From NCBI GenBank assembly GCA_019414045.1, contig DXMW01000032.1, forward strand, positions 62,001 through 126,000: a stretch of 64,000 nt of DNA. The letters run 5' to 3'. Position 1 is the first letter of the stretch, and every line of letters starts with the position of its first letter. Shown in pieces: positions 50,766 through 58,352 of this stretch. The notes beneath the pieces were generated by a model. It saw only the letters and a program-made list of their open reading frames with translations, was not told the DNA's origin and ran no database searches. The translations under genes were made by a program, and so were the position numbers. This DNA is from Collinsella sp. GTDB lineage: Bacteria; Actinomycetota; Coriobacteriia; Coriobacteriales; Coriobacteriaceae.

Positions 50766-50789
50766 GAGCGGACAACGGGGCGTCCGCGT
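50766..50789 (-). pseudogene. tRNA-Gly remnant (3' 18 bases)
   Basis: TGGAGCGGACAACGGGGC (50766-50783) equals the last 18 bases of the three intact tRNA-Gly genes including CCA. It is followed directly by GTCCGC, which equals the gene's 5' end, as if the middle had been deleted. The next 80 bases are dense with small GC-rich hairpins. Confidence 0.6.
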
Positions 50790-50869
50790 ATCCGCTTCGC
50801 GGATCCGCACCGGCTTCGGCCGCCTGCCGGCGACCTCGCCAGCTCGCTACAAACGCTCCGCGTTTGCTT

Positions 50870-50897
50870 AACGCTCGCTCCCTCTCGGGTTCGAGCC
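50870..50897. repeat. 28-bp direct repeat resembling a tRNA T-arm, copy 2
   Basis: Same block as 50524-50551 with T in place of C inside GGGTTCGAGCC. It lies between the tRNA-Gly remnant and an intact tRNA-Gly. Confidence 0.6.
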
Positions 50898-50916
50898 CAG
50901 GCGATGGGTACAAAAA

Positions 50917-50942
50917 AGCCCGGCTACCGTGGTAGTCGGGCT
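50917..50942 (-). terminator. Terminator of tRNA-Gly copy 2
   Basis: AGCCCGGCTACC and GGTAGTCGGGCT pair with one G-T, followed on the minus strand by TTTTTT; nine bases past the tRNA end. Confidence 0.8.
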
Positions 50943-50950
50943 ATTACACT

Positions 50951-51026
50951 TGGAGCGGACAACGGGGCTCGAACCCGCGACCCCAACCTTGGCAAGGTTG
51001 TGCTCTACCAACTGAGCCATGTCCGC
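50951..51026 (-). tRNA. tRNA-Gly (GCC), copy 2
   Basis: Seventy-six bases, identical to copy 1, CCA encoded, anticodon GCC. Confidence 0.96.
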
Positions 51027-51041
51027 ATATGTAAAACAAAA

Positions 51042-51059
51042 CGGGCGCCGGAGCGCCCG
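51042..51059 (-). terminator. Terminator-like hairpin between tRNA-Cys and tRNA-Gly
   Basis: CGGGCGC and GCGCCCG pair around CGGA, followed on the minus strand by TTTTGTTTT. Only 15 bases separate it from the next tRNA, leaving no room for a promoter. Confidence 0.65.
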
Positions 51060-51068
51060 GATGTTGCC

Positions 51069-51142
51069 TGGAGGCGAAGCCCGGATTCGAACCGGGGGTA
51101 AAGGCTTTGCAGGCCTCTGCCTTACCACTTGGCCACTTCGCC
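51069..51142 (-). tRNA. tRNA-Cys (GCA)
   Basis: Seventy-four bases with encoded CCA; acceptor GGCGAAG/CTTCGCC, anticodon loop CTGCAAA (GCA), T-arm CCCGG-TTCGAAT-CCGGG. Confidence 0.95.
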
Positions 51143-51148
51143 GAAAAA

Positions 51149-51166
51149 GGACCGCCTAAACGGTCC
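51149..51166 (-). terminator. Terminator-like hairpin between tRNA-Gly and tRNA-Cys
   Basis: GGACCG and CGGTCC pair around a six-base loop, followed on the minus strand by TTTTT. It ends six bases before the tRNA-Cys 5' end. Confidence 0.6.
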
Positions 51167-51176
51167 GGAAATGCAA

Positions 51177-51252
51177 TGGAGCGGACAACGGGGCTCGAAC
51201 CCGCGACCCCAACCTTGGCAAGGTTGTGCTCTACCAACTGAGCCATGTCCGC
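51177..51252 (-). tRNA. tRNA-Gly (GCC), copy 3
   Basis: Seventy-six bases, identical to copies 1 and 2, CCA encoded. First of the tandem tRNA group on the minus strand. Confidence 0.96.
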
Positions 51253-51357
51253 TTGCGGGTTATTAATTTACGCGAGTTATCCAAAAGACGCAAGTACTTT
51301 TTTCAAAAAAGTTGCCGGCCGCGTGTTCTTGGTGGCTAAACGCGCTAAAGCGATTGG

Positions 51358-52104
51358 CTAGGCACGCGATTCCAGTGCTCCGCTAAATAGCTTCACCATC
51401 TGCACGCGCGTGCCGGTGCCGTCTGTGCGACGAGCAACCTCCACGTTATCGACAAGCATACGCATAAGCTTGATACCACGGCCGCGTTCCTCAGATGCGA
51501 CCGGTTCGCTCGCTCCATCGATAGAATAGCCGGCACCCCGATCAAGCACCTCAACCACGACGCGATCGCCATAGGCCTGAACCGTCAGGACGCACCCGAT
51601 ACCGCCCGCATGGTCATAGGCATTACCCAGCGCCTCCCCCGACGCCAACGCGACATCGTAGCGCTCGTCGCGGCGCAACGGAAGCGATTCAAGGAGTTCG
51701 GCGATGCGATGTCGATAGTATGGAAGATTCTCGATACCCTGTCGGACCTCGACGCTCTTGCTCCATCGTGGCAACTCTCCCACCGGAATAGCGGGAATCG
51801 ACTCACGCGCCGGACCCGCAACATGAAGGATGTCGACAAGTCGGGCAATCTCCAAAAAGCGAATGACCTCATCGGAGGCGTTAACGAGCGAAAGCAGGCC
51901 CTCTCGCCTCATGAGCTCTCTGGCACGTGTAAGCAAAAACGCCAAACCCGTCGAGTCGATAAAGCCCACGGCCTGGCAATTGATGACAACGCGACGCACG
52001 CCCCGGTCGATCAGATTATCCAACCGTCGGCGCAGCACGGACACCGAGGCGATGTCGACATCACCCGGTGGCGTCAAAACCGCTATGTCATTCCACTCAT
52101 TCAT
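51358..52104 (-). CDS. STAS-HATPase fusion (anti-anti-sigma + anti-sigma kinase-like)
   Basis: A 248-residue protein with two domains normally on separate chains. Residues 1-100 are a STAS domain (LTPPGDVDIASVSVLRRRL, then VGFIDSTGLAFLL with the phosphorylatable serine position). Residues 120-245 are a HATPase_c domain: EALGNAYDHAGG is the N box, VLDRGAGYSI the G1 box and ERGRGIKLMRMLVDNVE the G2 box. It pairs with the SpoIIE phosphatase 81 bases upstream in the same direction. ATG 52104 is chosen with low certainty; a TTG at 52122 is possible. No sigma factor is adjacent. Confidence 0.87.
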   Translation of the reverse strand: MNEWNDIAVLTPPGDVDIASVSVLRRRLDNLIDRGVRRVVINCQAVGFIDSTGLAFLLTRARELMRREGLLSLVNASDEVIRFLEIARLVDILHVAGPARESIPAIPVGELPRWSKSVEVRQGIENLPYYRHRIAELLESLPLRRDERYDVALASGEALGNAYDHAGGIGCVLTVQAYGDRVVVEVLDRGAGYSIDGASEPVASEERGRGIKLMRMLVDNVEVARRTDGTGTRVQMVKLFSGALESRA

Positions 52105-52185
52105 ACGACCATGGTTCCCCAAAAGAGCTCGCTCGATGCATACATATCTGCAGCTGCGCAGATTTTGCCCGTCAAGTATCGCGGT

Positions 52186-54531
52186 CTACGATCGACCCCG
52201 TAAAAACTCAAGGGAAACCAGCGCAATGTCATCGTCCAGCGCCGACTCGGTAAAGCGGTCAAGCTCTCCCAAGACCTTACCGCAGATTCCCGATACACCC
52301 TCACCCGAGACAGAGAGCAAAAGGTCACGAAGGCGCTGCTTGCCAAAGAAAGCACCCGAGCGATCACGTGCTTCGATTGCTCCGTCGGTATACATGAATA
52401 GCATGTCACCAGGAGCGAACGTAAACACGCCTGTCTCGTACACCATGCTCTCAAAGGCACCGATCACGCCCGATTGGCACCCAAGGAGCTCCACTTCTCC
52501 CCCTCGGGTTTCTCCGCCGCCAAGCGGCGTCGACGACGGTCTAATGACCATAGTGGGAGGATGTCCCGCAGAGCAGTAGGTAGCGCGACCCGCTTTAAGA
52601 TCAATCTTGGCGATAAACGCCGTCACGAACGTCTCGACCCTCGAAAAGCCCATGAGCATGCTATTGAGCGAGCGGGCCATACGGGCGGGCCCAGCACCCT
52701 CCCAGGCATAGGCCGTCAGCGCCGTCTTGACGAGCGCTGACATCGACGCCGCCTCGATTCCTTTGCCGGATACATCGCCCAAAATCATAACGGCGCAATC
52801 GTCGGGAAGACGGACAAGAGTATAGAAGTCGCCGCCAACCAACGCCGAATTCGTTGCCGAAAGGTATACCGAATCGGTCGCGATACCCGGAACGTCACCA
52901 AGCGAATTTCTCATGCCAATCTGGAGGGTCTGAGCGATATGGCGCTCCTCGCGCTTTTGAGATTCGCCCTCGTAGATCAGTTCAAAGTCATGCGCCAAGT
53001 GCACCAAGTAGTCATATTCAAGGTCATCAATCGGCTCTTGACTACCGTCACGAAGCAGAAGCGCGCGCGTCGTCGGGCCTTTCGCAACAGAAGCAGGAAC
53101 GATCGCGTCGTTGCTGTGTTTGCCATCACCCTCAGAGCGCGGGCGCCCCGCCTCGATGCCGGTGTCGACGTAGAGACCCTGGCAAGGCAGACCATGCGCC
53201 CTAAGCCAGCCTCCCATAGGCATCGATTCGTCAACGCGAGTTATACGGACGTGTTTAAGATCCTCGGCACTCGTGCCGCCCAAAACAGACGCCTCAAAGC
53301 CATCAGAGCCAACCCCCAAACGTGCCGCTGGCGCCGTCGTGGAAAAGAAAAGTTTCTCGGGATCGTCCGGCAAAGCAACGCGACTGCCGCCTTCAAAATC
53401 TATGACATAGGAGCCCAGACTGGCGTCATACTCAACAGGGCAAAAATGACAGTTGAGCATATTGCAAATCTCGGACGATATAGCCTGGGTAGCCGCGGCG
53501 GAATCGTCTAGAAAGGTAAACAACTCATCACGTAAGACATTGAGCGAGCGGCCAAGCTCGGCCGTGCGACGAGAGCGAAGGCTCGATGCCATGCCGACCA
53601 GCTGGATAGACAGGTAATCGCAAATGACCTCGAGTACATTAACGTCATAGGCGAGCGGTGCCTGAGGGCGCTTCCAACCAACTTCCAGCACGCCAAGGAT
53701 CTGCGTACCGTAAAAAACGGGAAGACAGATCTCGCTGCGGTACGGAGGCATATCCTGCACGCGCAACAGGTGCTTAGAACGATTGTCCAGGTCCATGAAC
53801 ATACCGGAGGCAGCCCTATCACCCTCAAGGTCCTGTTGAATCGACAAGCGACAGGCACGCGACTCGCGAAGAACATACGTCGGAATGCCAGCGCCATACG
53901 GCAAAAACTCGGGCAGGTAGCTGTCGTGCAGCTCCTTGGAGACACCGCGAAGCTTAAAACCGCCGCTCTCAGAAAAATAGATAGCGGCACCCGAAGCATC
54001 GAGCGTTCCTACAAGCTGGTTCAAAACGGTATCAAGTAGGCTGGGCAGCTCATCGGAGCCCACAGTGCTCATAATGACCGAGAGAGTGCCAGAGAGACGC
54101 TTGTTCGCAACTCTAAGCTCCGATAACGCACGCTTAAGTTGACGGTCGTGAGAATACTGTTCCTCGATACTGTGAAGCGCCACTAGGACACGTGGTGCGC
54201 GGCGCCCAAAGATGCGTGGAGGCGTTACGGAGCCCGCGCGAACCAAGACGGGGATAAAAGAGCCGTCACTCAGCTTGAGCATCAGTTCGTTCTCGGAGCC
54301 ATCAGTTTCAAATGGCAGACGATGTTCCGTCGCACGTTCAAAAGCGGACGAGTACAGGACGTCTTTAACATCTCCACCGATGACATCGGCGCGTTCCTCG
54401 CACATCAACCCAAGTAAGCGATTATTCACATGCAGAATGGTTCCGTCGAGCTCGCAGATGATGACAGCATCGCTCGTGATCTCGACTAGTTGGGCAACGT
54501 CTGCCCACTCGTTGCGTTCAAGCGTTTCCAT
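52186..54531 (-). CDS. PAS-GAF-SpoIIE serine phosphatase (RsbU/RsbP-like)
   Basis: A 781-residue regulatory phosphatase. Residues 12-120 form a PAS domain (VEITSDAVIICELDGTILHVNNR), a coiled segment follows (130-150), residues 165-320 form a GAF domain, and a second sensory-like region spans 330-530. The C-terminal 240 residues are a PP2C/SpoIIE domain with metal aspartates in VGGDFYTLV, MILGDVSGKGIEAASMSAL and TDGAIEARD. It should dephosphorylate the STAS domain downstream in response to a signal. ATG 54531 follows GGTGGGG. No membrane segment. Confidence 0.9.
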   Translation of the reverse strand: METLERNEWADVAQLVEITSDAVIICELDGTILHVNNRLLGLMCEERADVIGGDVKDVLYSSAFERATEHRLPFETDGSENELMLKLSDGSFIPVLVRAGSVTPPRIFGRRAPRVLVALHSIEEQYSHDRQLKRALSELRVANKRLSGTLSVIMSTVGSDELPSLLDTVLNQLVGTLDASGAAIYFSESGGFKLRGVSKELHDSYLPEFLPYGAGIPTYVLRESRACRLSIQQDLEGDRAASGMFMDLDNRSKHLLRVQDMPPYRSEICLPVFYGTQILGVLEVGWKRPQAPLAYDVNVLEVICDYLSIQLVGMASSLRSRRTAELGRSLNVLRDELFTFLDDSAAATQAISSEICNMLNCHFCPVEYDASLGSYVIDFEGGSRVALPDDPEKLFFSTTAPAARLGVGSDGFEASVLGGTSAEDLKHVRITRVDESMPMGGWLRAHGLPCQGLYVDTGIEAGRPRSEGDGKHSNDAIVPASVAKGPTTRALLLRDGSQEPIDDLEYDYLVHLAHDFELIYEGESQKREERHIAQTLQIGMRNSLGDVPGIATDSVYLSATNSALVGGDFYTLVRLPDDCAVMILGDVSGKGIEAASMSALVKTALTAYAWEGAGPARMARSLNSMLMGFSRVETFVTAFIAKIDLKAGRATYCSAGHPPTMVIRPSSTPLGGGETRGGEVELLGCQSGVIGAFESMVYETGVFTFAPGDMLFMYTDGAIEARDRSGAFFGKQRLRDLLLSVSGEGVSGICGKVLGELDRFTESALDDDIALVSLEFLRGRS

Positions 54532-54561
54532 CGTGGACCCCACCGTCTATCGGTAACAAAA

Positions 54562-54579
54562 AAGCCTCCGAAGAGGCTT
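54562..54579 (-). terminator. Terminator of tRNA-Leu
   Basis: AAGCCTC and GAGGCTT pair around CGAA, followed on the minus strand by TTTTTTG. It is 12 bases past the tRNA and precedes the phosphatase gene. Confidence 0.8.
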
Positions 54580-54590
54580 CTCAAATGCGA

Positions 54591-54680
54591 TGGTGTCGGA
54601 GGCGGGACTTGAACCCGCATGACCAAAAAGCGGTCACTAGCACCTCAAGCTAGCGCGTCTGCCAATTCCGCCACTCCGAC
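54591..54680 (-). tRNA. tRNA-Leu (GAG)
   Basis: Ninety bases with encoded CCA and a long variable arm (TGACCGC-TTTTTG-GTCA region). Acceptor GTCGGAG/CTCCGAC, anticodon loop TTGAGGT (GAG), T-arm GCGGG-TTCAAGT-CCCGC. Confidence 0.95.
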
Positions 54681-54824
54681 ATGCTATGTTGTTGATTCGC
54701 GGTTCATTTTGTTGGACCCGCGCGTTCAACGAAGAAGATAATAACCTATGATTCGAGAACTGTGCAAGCACTTTTTTCAAAAAAGTTTACGAATTTGTAA
54801 ATGCGCTGGTAGATCTATATGTTC

Positions 54825-54949
54825 GGCCCCGAATCGGTGTTGCCTCCCGGCGCGTCCTCGGGCATGAGCGATATTTTGTTGCGCACTTCGTGCTGCAAAA
54901 TATCGCTCCCCCTGCGGAATGCGCCGGGAGGGAACACCGATTCGGGGCC
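54825..54949. repeat. 125-bp near-perfect palindrome
   Basis: Outer arms 54825-54853 and 54921-54949 are reverse complements at 28 of 29 bases. An inner pair, GAGCGATATTTTG (54866-54878) and CAAAATATCGCTC (54896-54908), is perfect, and GCAC/GTGC closes the centre. No ORF is supported. It can form a cruciform or a strong RNA hairpin. Confidence 0.85.
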
Positions 54950-55012
54950 TGCAGATACATACTTCAGGCACAGTTCTCAAACATGTTCTGGGGGCTGATG
55001 CAAATTTGGTGG

Positions 55013-55065
55013 CTCGGCTTTGCCGAGCCCTTATATAAAGAGGCCGGAGCTAAAGCTCCGGCCTC
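55013..55065 (-). terminator. Two hairpins downstream of the opp operon
   Basis: GGCTCGG/CCGAGCC lies near 55012-55030, and GAGGCCGGAGCT (55040-55051) pairs perfectly with AGCTCCGGCCTC (55054-55065). On the minus strand TTTATATAA follows the second. The flanking 54950-55012 and 55066-55131 hold nothing recognisable. Confidence 0.55.
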
Positions 55066-55131
55066 ACTAACTTTCCTATTAGATTAAGTGAGCGATCAAG
55101 GAATCGCACCCCTCCCTGCCGCGTTGCCGCA

Positions 55132-55263
55132 GGGCCCGCGCTGGACTTAGTTTTCAGAACATTCCGCAGACCAGGAAACCCCCTTATCCGCGGCTCCGAA
55201 GGAGCAGGATAAGGGGGTTTCCATGGTCGAGGACGTTCTGAAAACTAAGTCCAGCACGGGCCC
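55132..55263. repeat. 132-bp fold-back repeat after oppF
   Basis: Arms 55132-55189 and 55207-55263 are inverted copies with a short non-matching block near the middle. GTTCTGAAAACTAAGTCCAG (55235-55254) is the exact complement of the segment at 55141-55160, and GGATAAGGGGGTTTCC (55207-55222) pairs with 55174-55189. It begins 17 bases after the oppF stop and probably ends the transcript. Confidence 0.85.
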
Positions 55264-55279
55264 GGACGATAACAACCGG

Positions 55280-56308
55280 CTACAGGTCGATGTGCGATTC
55301 CTTGATCGGGAACGGCTCCGCGAAGTGGCACGCGCAGCAGTGACCCGGTGCAACTTCCTTAAACTCGGGGAGCTTCTCGGAGCAGATACCCTGCGCGATC
55401 GGGCAACGCGTGTGGAAACGGCAGCCGGTCGGCGGATCCAGCGGCGACGGCGGATCGCCAGCGAGGATGATGCGCTTGCGGGTCTTCTGGATATCAGGAT
55501 CGGGAACCGGCACGGCAGACAGCAGCGACTGCGTGTACGGATGGTGAGGCTCGCTATAGAGCGTCTTCCAGTCCGAAACCTCGACCATCTTACCCAGATA
55601 CATAACGGCAACGCGATCAGAAATGTGCTGCACGACGGAGAGGTCGTGAGCAATGAAGAGATAAGCAGTACCGAACTTATCCTGAAGCTCCTTCAGCAGG
55701 TTCAAAACCTGGGCCTGAATGGAAACGTCAAGTGCAGAGACAGGCTCGTCGCAGATGATCAGCTTGGGCTTCAGAGCGAACGCGCGGGCAATGCCGACAC
55801 GCTGACGCTGACCGCCGGAGAACTCGTGCGGATAGCGGTTGATGTGCTCGGGGTTCAGACCGACGACGTCCAGCAGCTCGCGGACGCGCTCAATGCGCTC
55901 CTCCTTGGTACCCACACCATGAATGGTCATGGGCTCGGAGACAATCTCACCGATGGTCATACGAGGGTTGAGCGAAGCATAAGGATCCTGGAAGATAAAC
56001 TGCATCTCACGACGCATGTCCTTGATCTCATGCTTGCTCATCTCGGCAACATCTTTGCCCTGGAAGAACACCTTGCCGGCGGTCGGCTTGGTCAGACGCA
56101 TGATAGTGCGGCCCGTGGTGGATTTACCGCAACCAGACTCGCCAACCAGACCAAAGGTCTCGCCAGGATAAATCTCAAAAGAGATGTCGTTTACAGCAGA
56201 GACGACGCGCTTGGAAAAACGCTTGGCGAACATGCCGGACTCTGCGGGAAACTCCTTGGAGAGGTGCTCGACCTTCAGCAGTGGAGTGCGCTCGTTATTG
56301 TCTGCCAT
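55280..56308 (-). CDS. oppF: Oligopeptide ABC transporter ATPase OppF
   Basis: A 342-residue ATPase. Walker A GESGCGKST near residue 54, signature FSGGQRQRVGIAR, Walker B KLIICDEPVSALD, H-loop FIAHDLSVV. The C-terminal oligopeptide-transporter extension has the cysteine motif region GCRFHTRCPIAQGIC. ATG touches the oppD stop. Last gene of oppABCDF. Confidence 0.93.
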   Translation of the reverse strand: MADNNERTPLLKVEHLSKEFPAESGMFAKRFSKRVVSAVNDISFEIYPGETFGLVGESGCGKSTTGRTIMRLTKPTAGKVFFQGKDVAEMSKHEIKDMRREMQFIFQDPYASLNPRMTIGEIVSEPMTIHGVGTKEERIERVRELLDVVGLNPEHINRYPHEFSGGQRQRVGIARAFALKPKLIICDEPVSALDVSIQAQVLNLLKELQDKFGTAYLFIAHDLSVVQHISDRVAVMYLGKMVEVSDWKTLYSEPHHPYTQSLLSAVPVPDPDIQKTRKRIILAGDPPSPLDPPTGCRFHTRCPIAQGICSEKLPEFKEVAPGHCCACHFAEPFPIKESHIDL

Positions 56309-57400
56309 TTACGCCTCGCCTCCCTTCTTGGAATCCTTGCGCGTACGGGACGTCTCAGGAGCGTTCTTGAGGAACTCGGGGTCACCGGAATAGTGGCACG
56401 CAGAATAGTGACCGGACTCGGTGACAACGCGCTCAGGGCGCTGCTTGCGGCACTTGTCCGTCGCGTAGGGGCAACGAGGAGAGAAGACGCAGCCCTCAGG
56501 CAGGTTCATGAGCGAAGGCGGGTTGCCGTGAATCGGCGTCAGCGGCTTCTTCTCTTCGATTGCCTGCTCCGGGATGGAGCGGATAAGACCCCAGGTGTAG
56601 GGGTGGCGGCTCTCGTAGAAGATTTCCTCAGCAGTACCGAACTCAACGGGGCGGCCGGCGTACATAACCATGATCTTATCGGCCATATCGGCGACAACAC
56701 CCAGGTCATGGGTAATCATGATGATGGCGTTGCCGTTCTTCTCCTGCATCTCCTGCATGAGCTCGATAATCTGAGCCTGGATGGTAACGTCCAGGGCAGT
56801 CGTGGGCTCGTCGGCAATCAGAATATCGGGATCGCAGGCAAGGGCCATGGCAATCATGACTCGCTGACGCATACCGCCAGAGAACTGGTGCGGATACTCA
56901 TTGACGCGCTTCTCGGGCTCGGGGATACCCACGAGGTCCAAAAGCTCGGTGGCACGCTTGAGCGCCTCCTGCTTGGAGTAGCCACGGTGCAGACGAAGAC
57001 CCTCGCCCACCTGCCTGCCGATCTTATAGACCGGGTTCAAGGAGGTCATAGGATCCTGGAAGATCATCGCGATATCGTTGCCGCGAATGTGCTGCATCTC
57101 TTCCTCGGTCATTTCGAGGATGGAGCGGCCGCGATAGCGAACGTCACCGCCCTCGATCTTTCCCGGAGGCATCGAGATGAGGCCCATGATGGTCATGGCG
57201 GTCACGGACTTACCGGAGCCGGACTCACCGACGACGCCCAGGGTTTCGCCGCGATCGAGCGTGTAGGAGACACCGTCGACAGCGCGAACAACGCCATCCT
57301 CGGTGTGGAAATACATCTTAAGGTCATCGACCTCGAGCAGATGCTGGCCCTCAGGAACCGGCTGATCCTTCAGGTCCACATAGTTCTTGTTCTTCTTCAT
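56309..57400 (-). CDS. oppD: Oligopeptide ABC transporter ATPase OppD
   Basis: A 363-residue ATPase. Walker A GESGSGKSV near residue 61, signature FSGGMRQRVMIAM, Walker B ILIADEPTTALDV, H-loop MITHDLGVV. The C-terminal extension GCVFSPRCPYATDKC matches the OppD type. Its stop is directly followed by oppF. Confidence 0.93.
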   Translation of the reverse strand: MKKNKNYVDLKDQPVPEGQHLLEVDDLKMYFHTEDGVVRAVDGVSYTLDRGETLGVVGESGSGKSVTAMTIMGLISMPPGKIEGGDVRYRGRSILEMTEEEMQHIRGNDIAMIFQDPMTSLNPVYKIGRQVGEGLRLHRGYSKQEALKRATELLDLVGIPEPEKRVNEYPHQFSGGMRQRVMIAMALACDPDILIADEPTTALDVTIQAQIIELMQEMQEKNGNAIIMITHDLGVVADMADKIMVMYAGRPVEFGTAEEIFYESRHPYTWGLIRSIPEQAIEEKKPLTPIHGNPPSLMNLPEGCVFSPRCPYATDKCRKQRPERVVTESGHYSACHYSGDPEFLKNAPETSRTRKDSKKGGEA

Positions 57401-57402
57401 CC

Positions 57403-58338
57403 TTATGCGTCCTTCATCTTGACGTCGAGGGCGTCGCGCAGACCGTCACCCAGCAGGGTGAAGGCGAGCACCGTCGAGAGAATTGCCAGACCGGGCATGA
57501 TCATCATCCAGGGAGCGGTCAGAAGATACTGCTGACCGTCCTGAATCATGGAGCCCCACGAAGGCGTAGGCGGAATAACGCCCATGCCGAGGAAGGACAG
57601 AGCGGACTCGGTCAGAATGGCGCCACCAATGTTCATGGTCGCGTAGACCACGATGGAGGCGACGGAGTTCGGGAAGATGTGACGCACGACGATACGAGCA
57701 TCAGATGCACCCATCGCGCGCGCTGCATCAACATAGTCGTTTTCCTTGACCGTCAAGATTGCAGAGCGGAAGACGCGCGCAATCGAAGGCCAGCCAAGAA
57801 TGCCGATGGCGATAAAGACGTTCTGAAGACCACGGCCGATAACGGCGATCATGGCGACAACGAACAGCACGTACGGGAACGCCAGGAAGATGTCCGCACA
57901 GCGCATGATGATCGTATCCCAAATGCCGCCGTAGAAACCGGCCAGGGCGCCCATGACCAGGCCGATCAATGTGGAGATGGCGGTGGCCATGATACCGACA
58001 GAAAGCGAAACGCGTGCACCGTAGATAACGCGGACGAGAATGTCGCGACCGAGGGCATCGGTGCCAAACGGATGCTCGGCACACGGAGCCAGTAGCGATG
58101 TCTCGGCCATGGTGGTCGAATCGGAAGCCGTCGGCGAACCGAGCCAGGGCTTAGCCCACAGATCTGCGGTCAGGGCAACCACAACGACGATGATGATCCA
58201 GCAGACACCGATAACGGCGAGCTTGTTCTTACGAAGACGCTTAAAAGCGTCGCCCCACAGCGTGCGGGACTTGGCGGGAGCAGATGCGACCTTGGTGGCG
58301 GTAGCCTGCTCCTGAGACTGAGAATCAGTTTCCTGCAT
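57403..58338 (-). CDS. oppC: Oligopeptide ABC transporter permease OppC
   Basis: A 311-residue inner-membrane protein with six hydrophobic segments after a 25-residue cytosolic start. HPFGTDALGRDILVRVIYG is the OppC signature and AARAMGASDARIVVRHIFPN the EAA loop. Two bases separate it from oppD. Confidence 0.93.
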   Translation of the reverse strand: MQETDSQSQEQATATKVASAPAKSRTLWGDAFKRLRKNKLAVIGVCWIIIVVVVALTADLWAKPWLGSPTASDSTTMAETSLLAPCAEHPFGTDALGRDILVRVIYGARVSLSVGIMATAISTLIGLVMGALAGFYGGIWDTIIMRCADIFLAFPYVLFVVAMIAVIGRGLQNVFIAIGILGWPSIARVFRSAILTVKENDYVDAARAMGASDARIVVRHIFPNSVASIVVYATMNIGGAILTESALSFLGMGVIPPTPSWGSMIQDGQQYLLTAPWMMIMPGLAILSTVLAFTLLGDGLRDALDVKMKDA

Positions 58339-58352
58339 GAGACGTACCTCCC

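Noticed and set aside
48327..51246. Short frames reading MAQLVEHNLAKVGVAGSSPVV and similar
   Set aside because: These are translations of the identical tRNA-Gly genes, not proteins.
55223..57535. A 770-codon plus-strand open frame opposite oppF and oppD
   Set aside because: It is antisense to two clear ATPase genes and starts inside a fold-back repeat.
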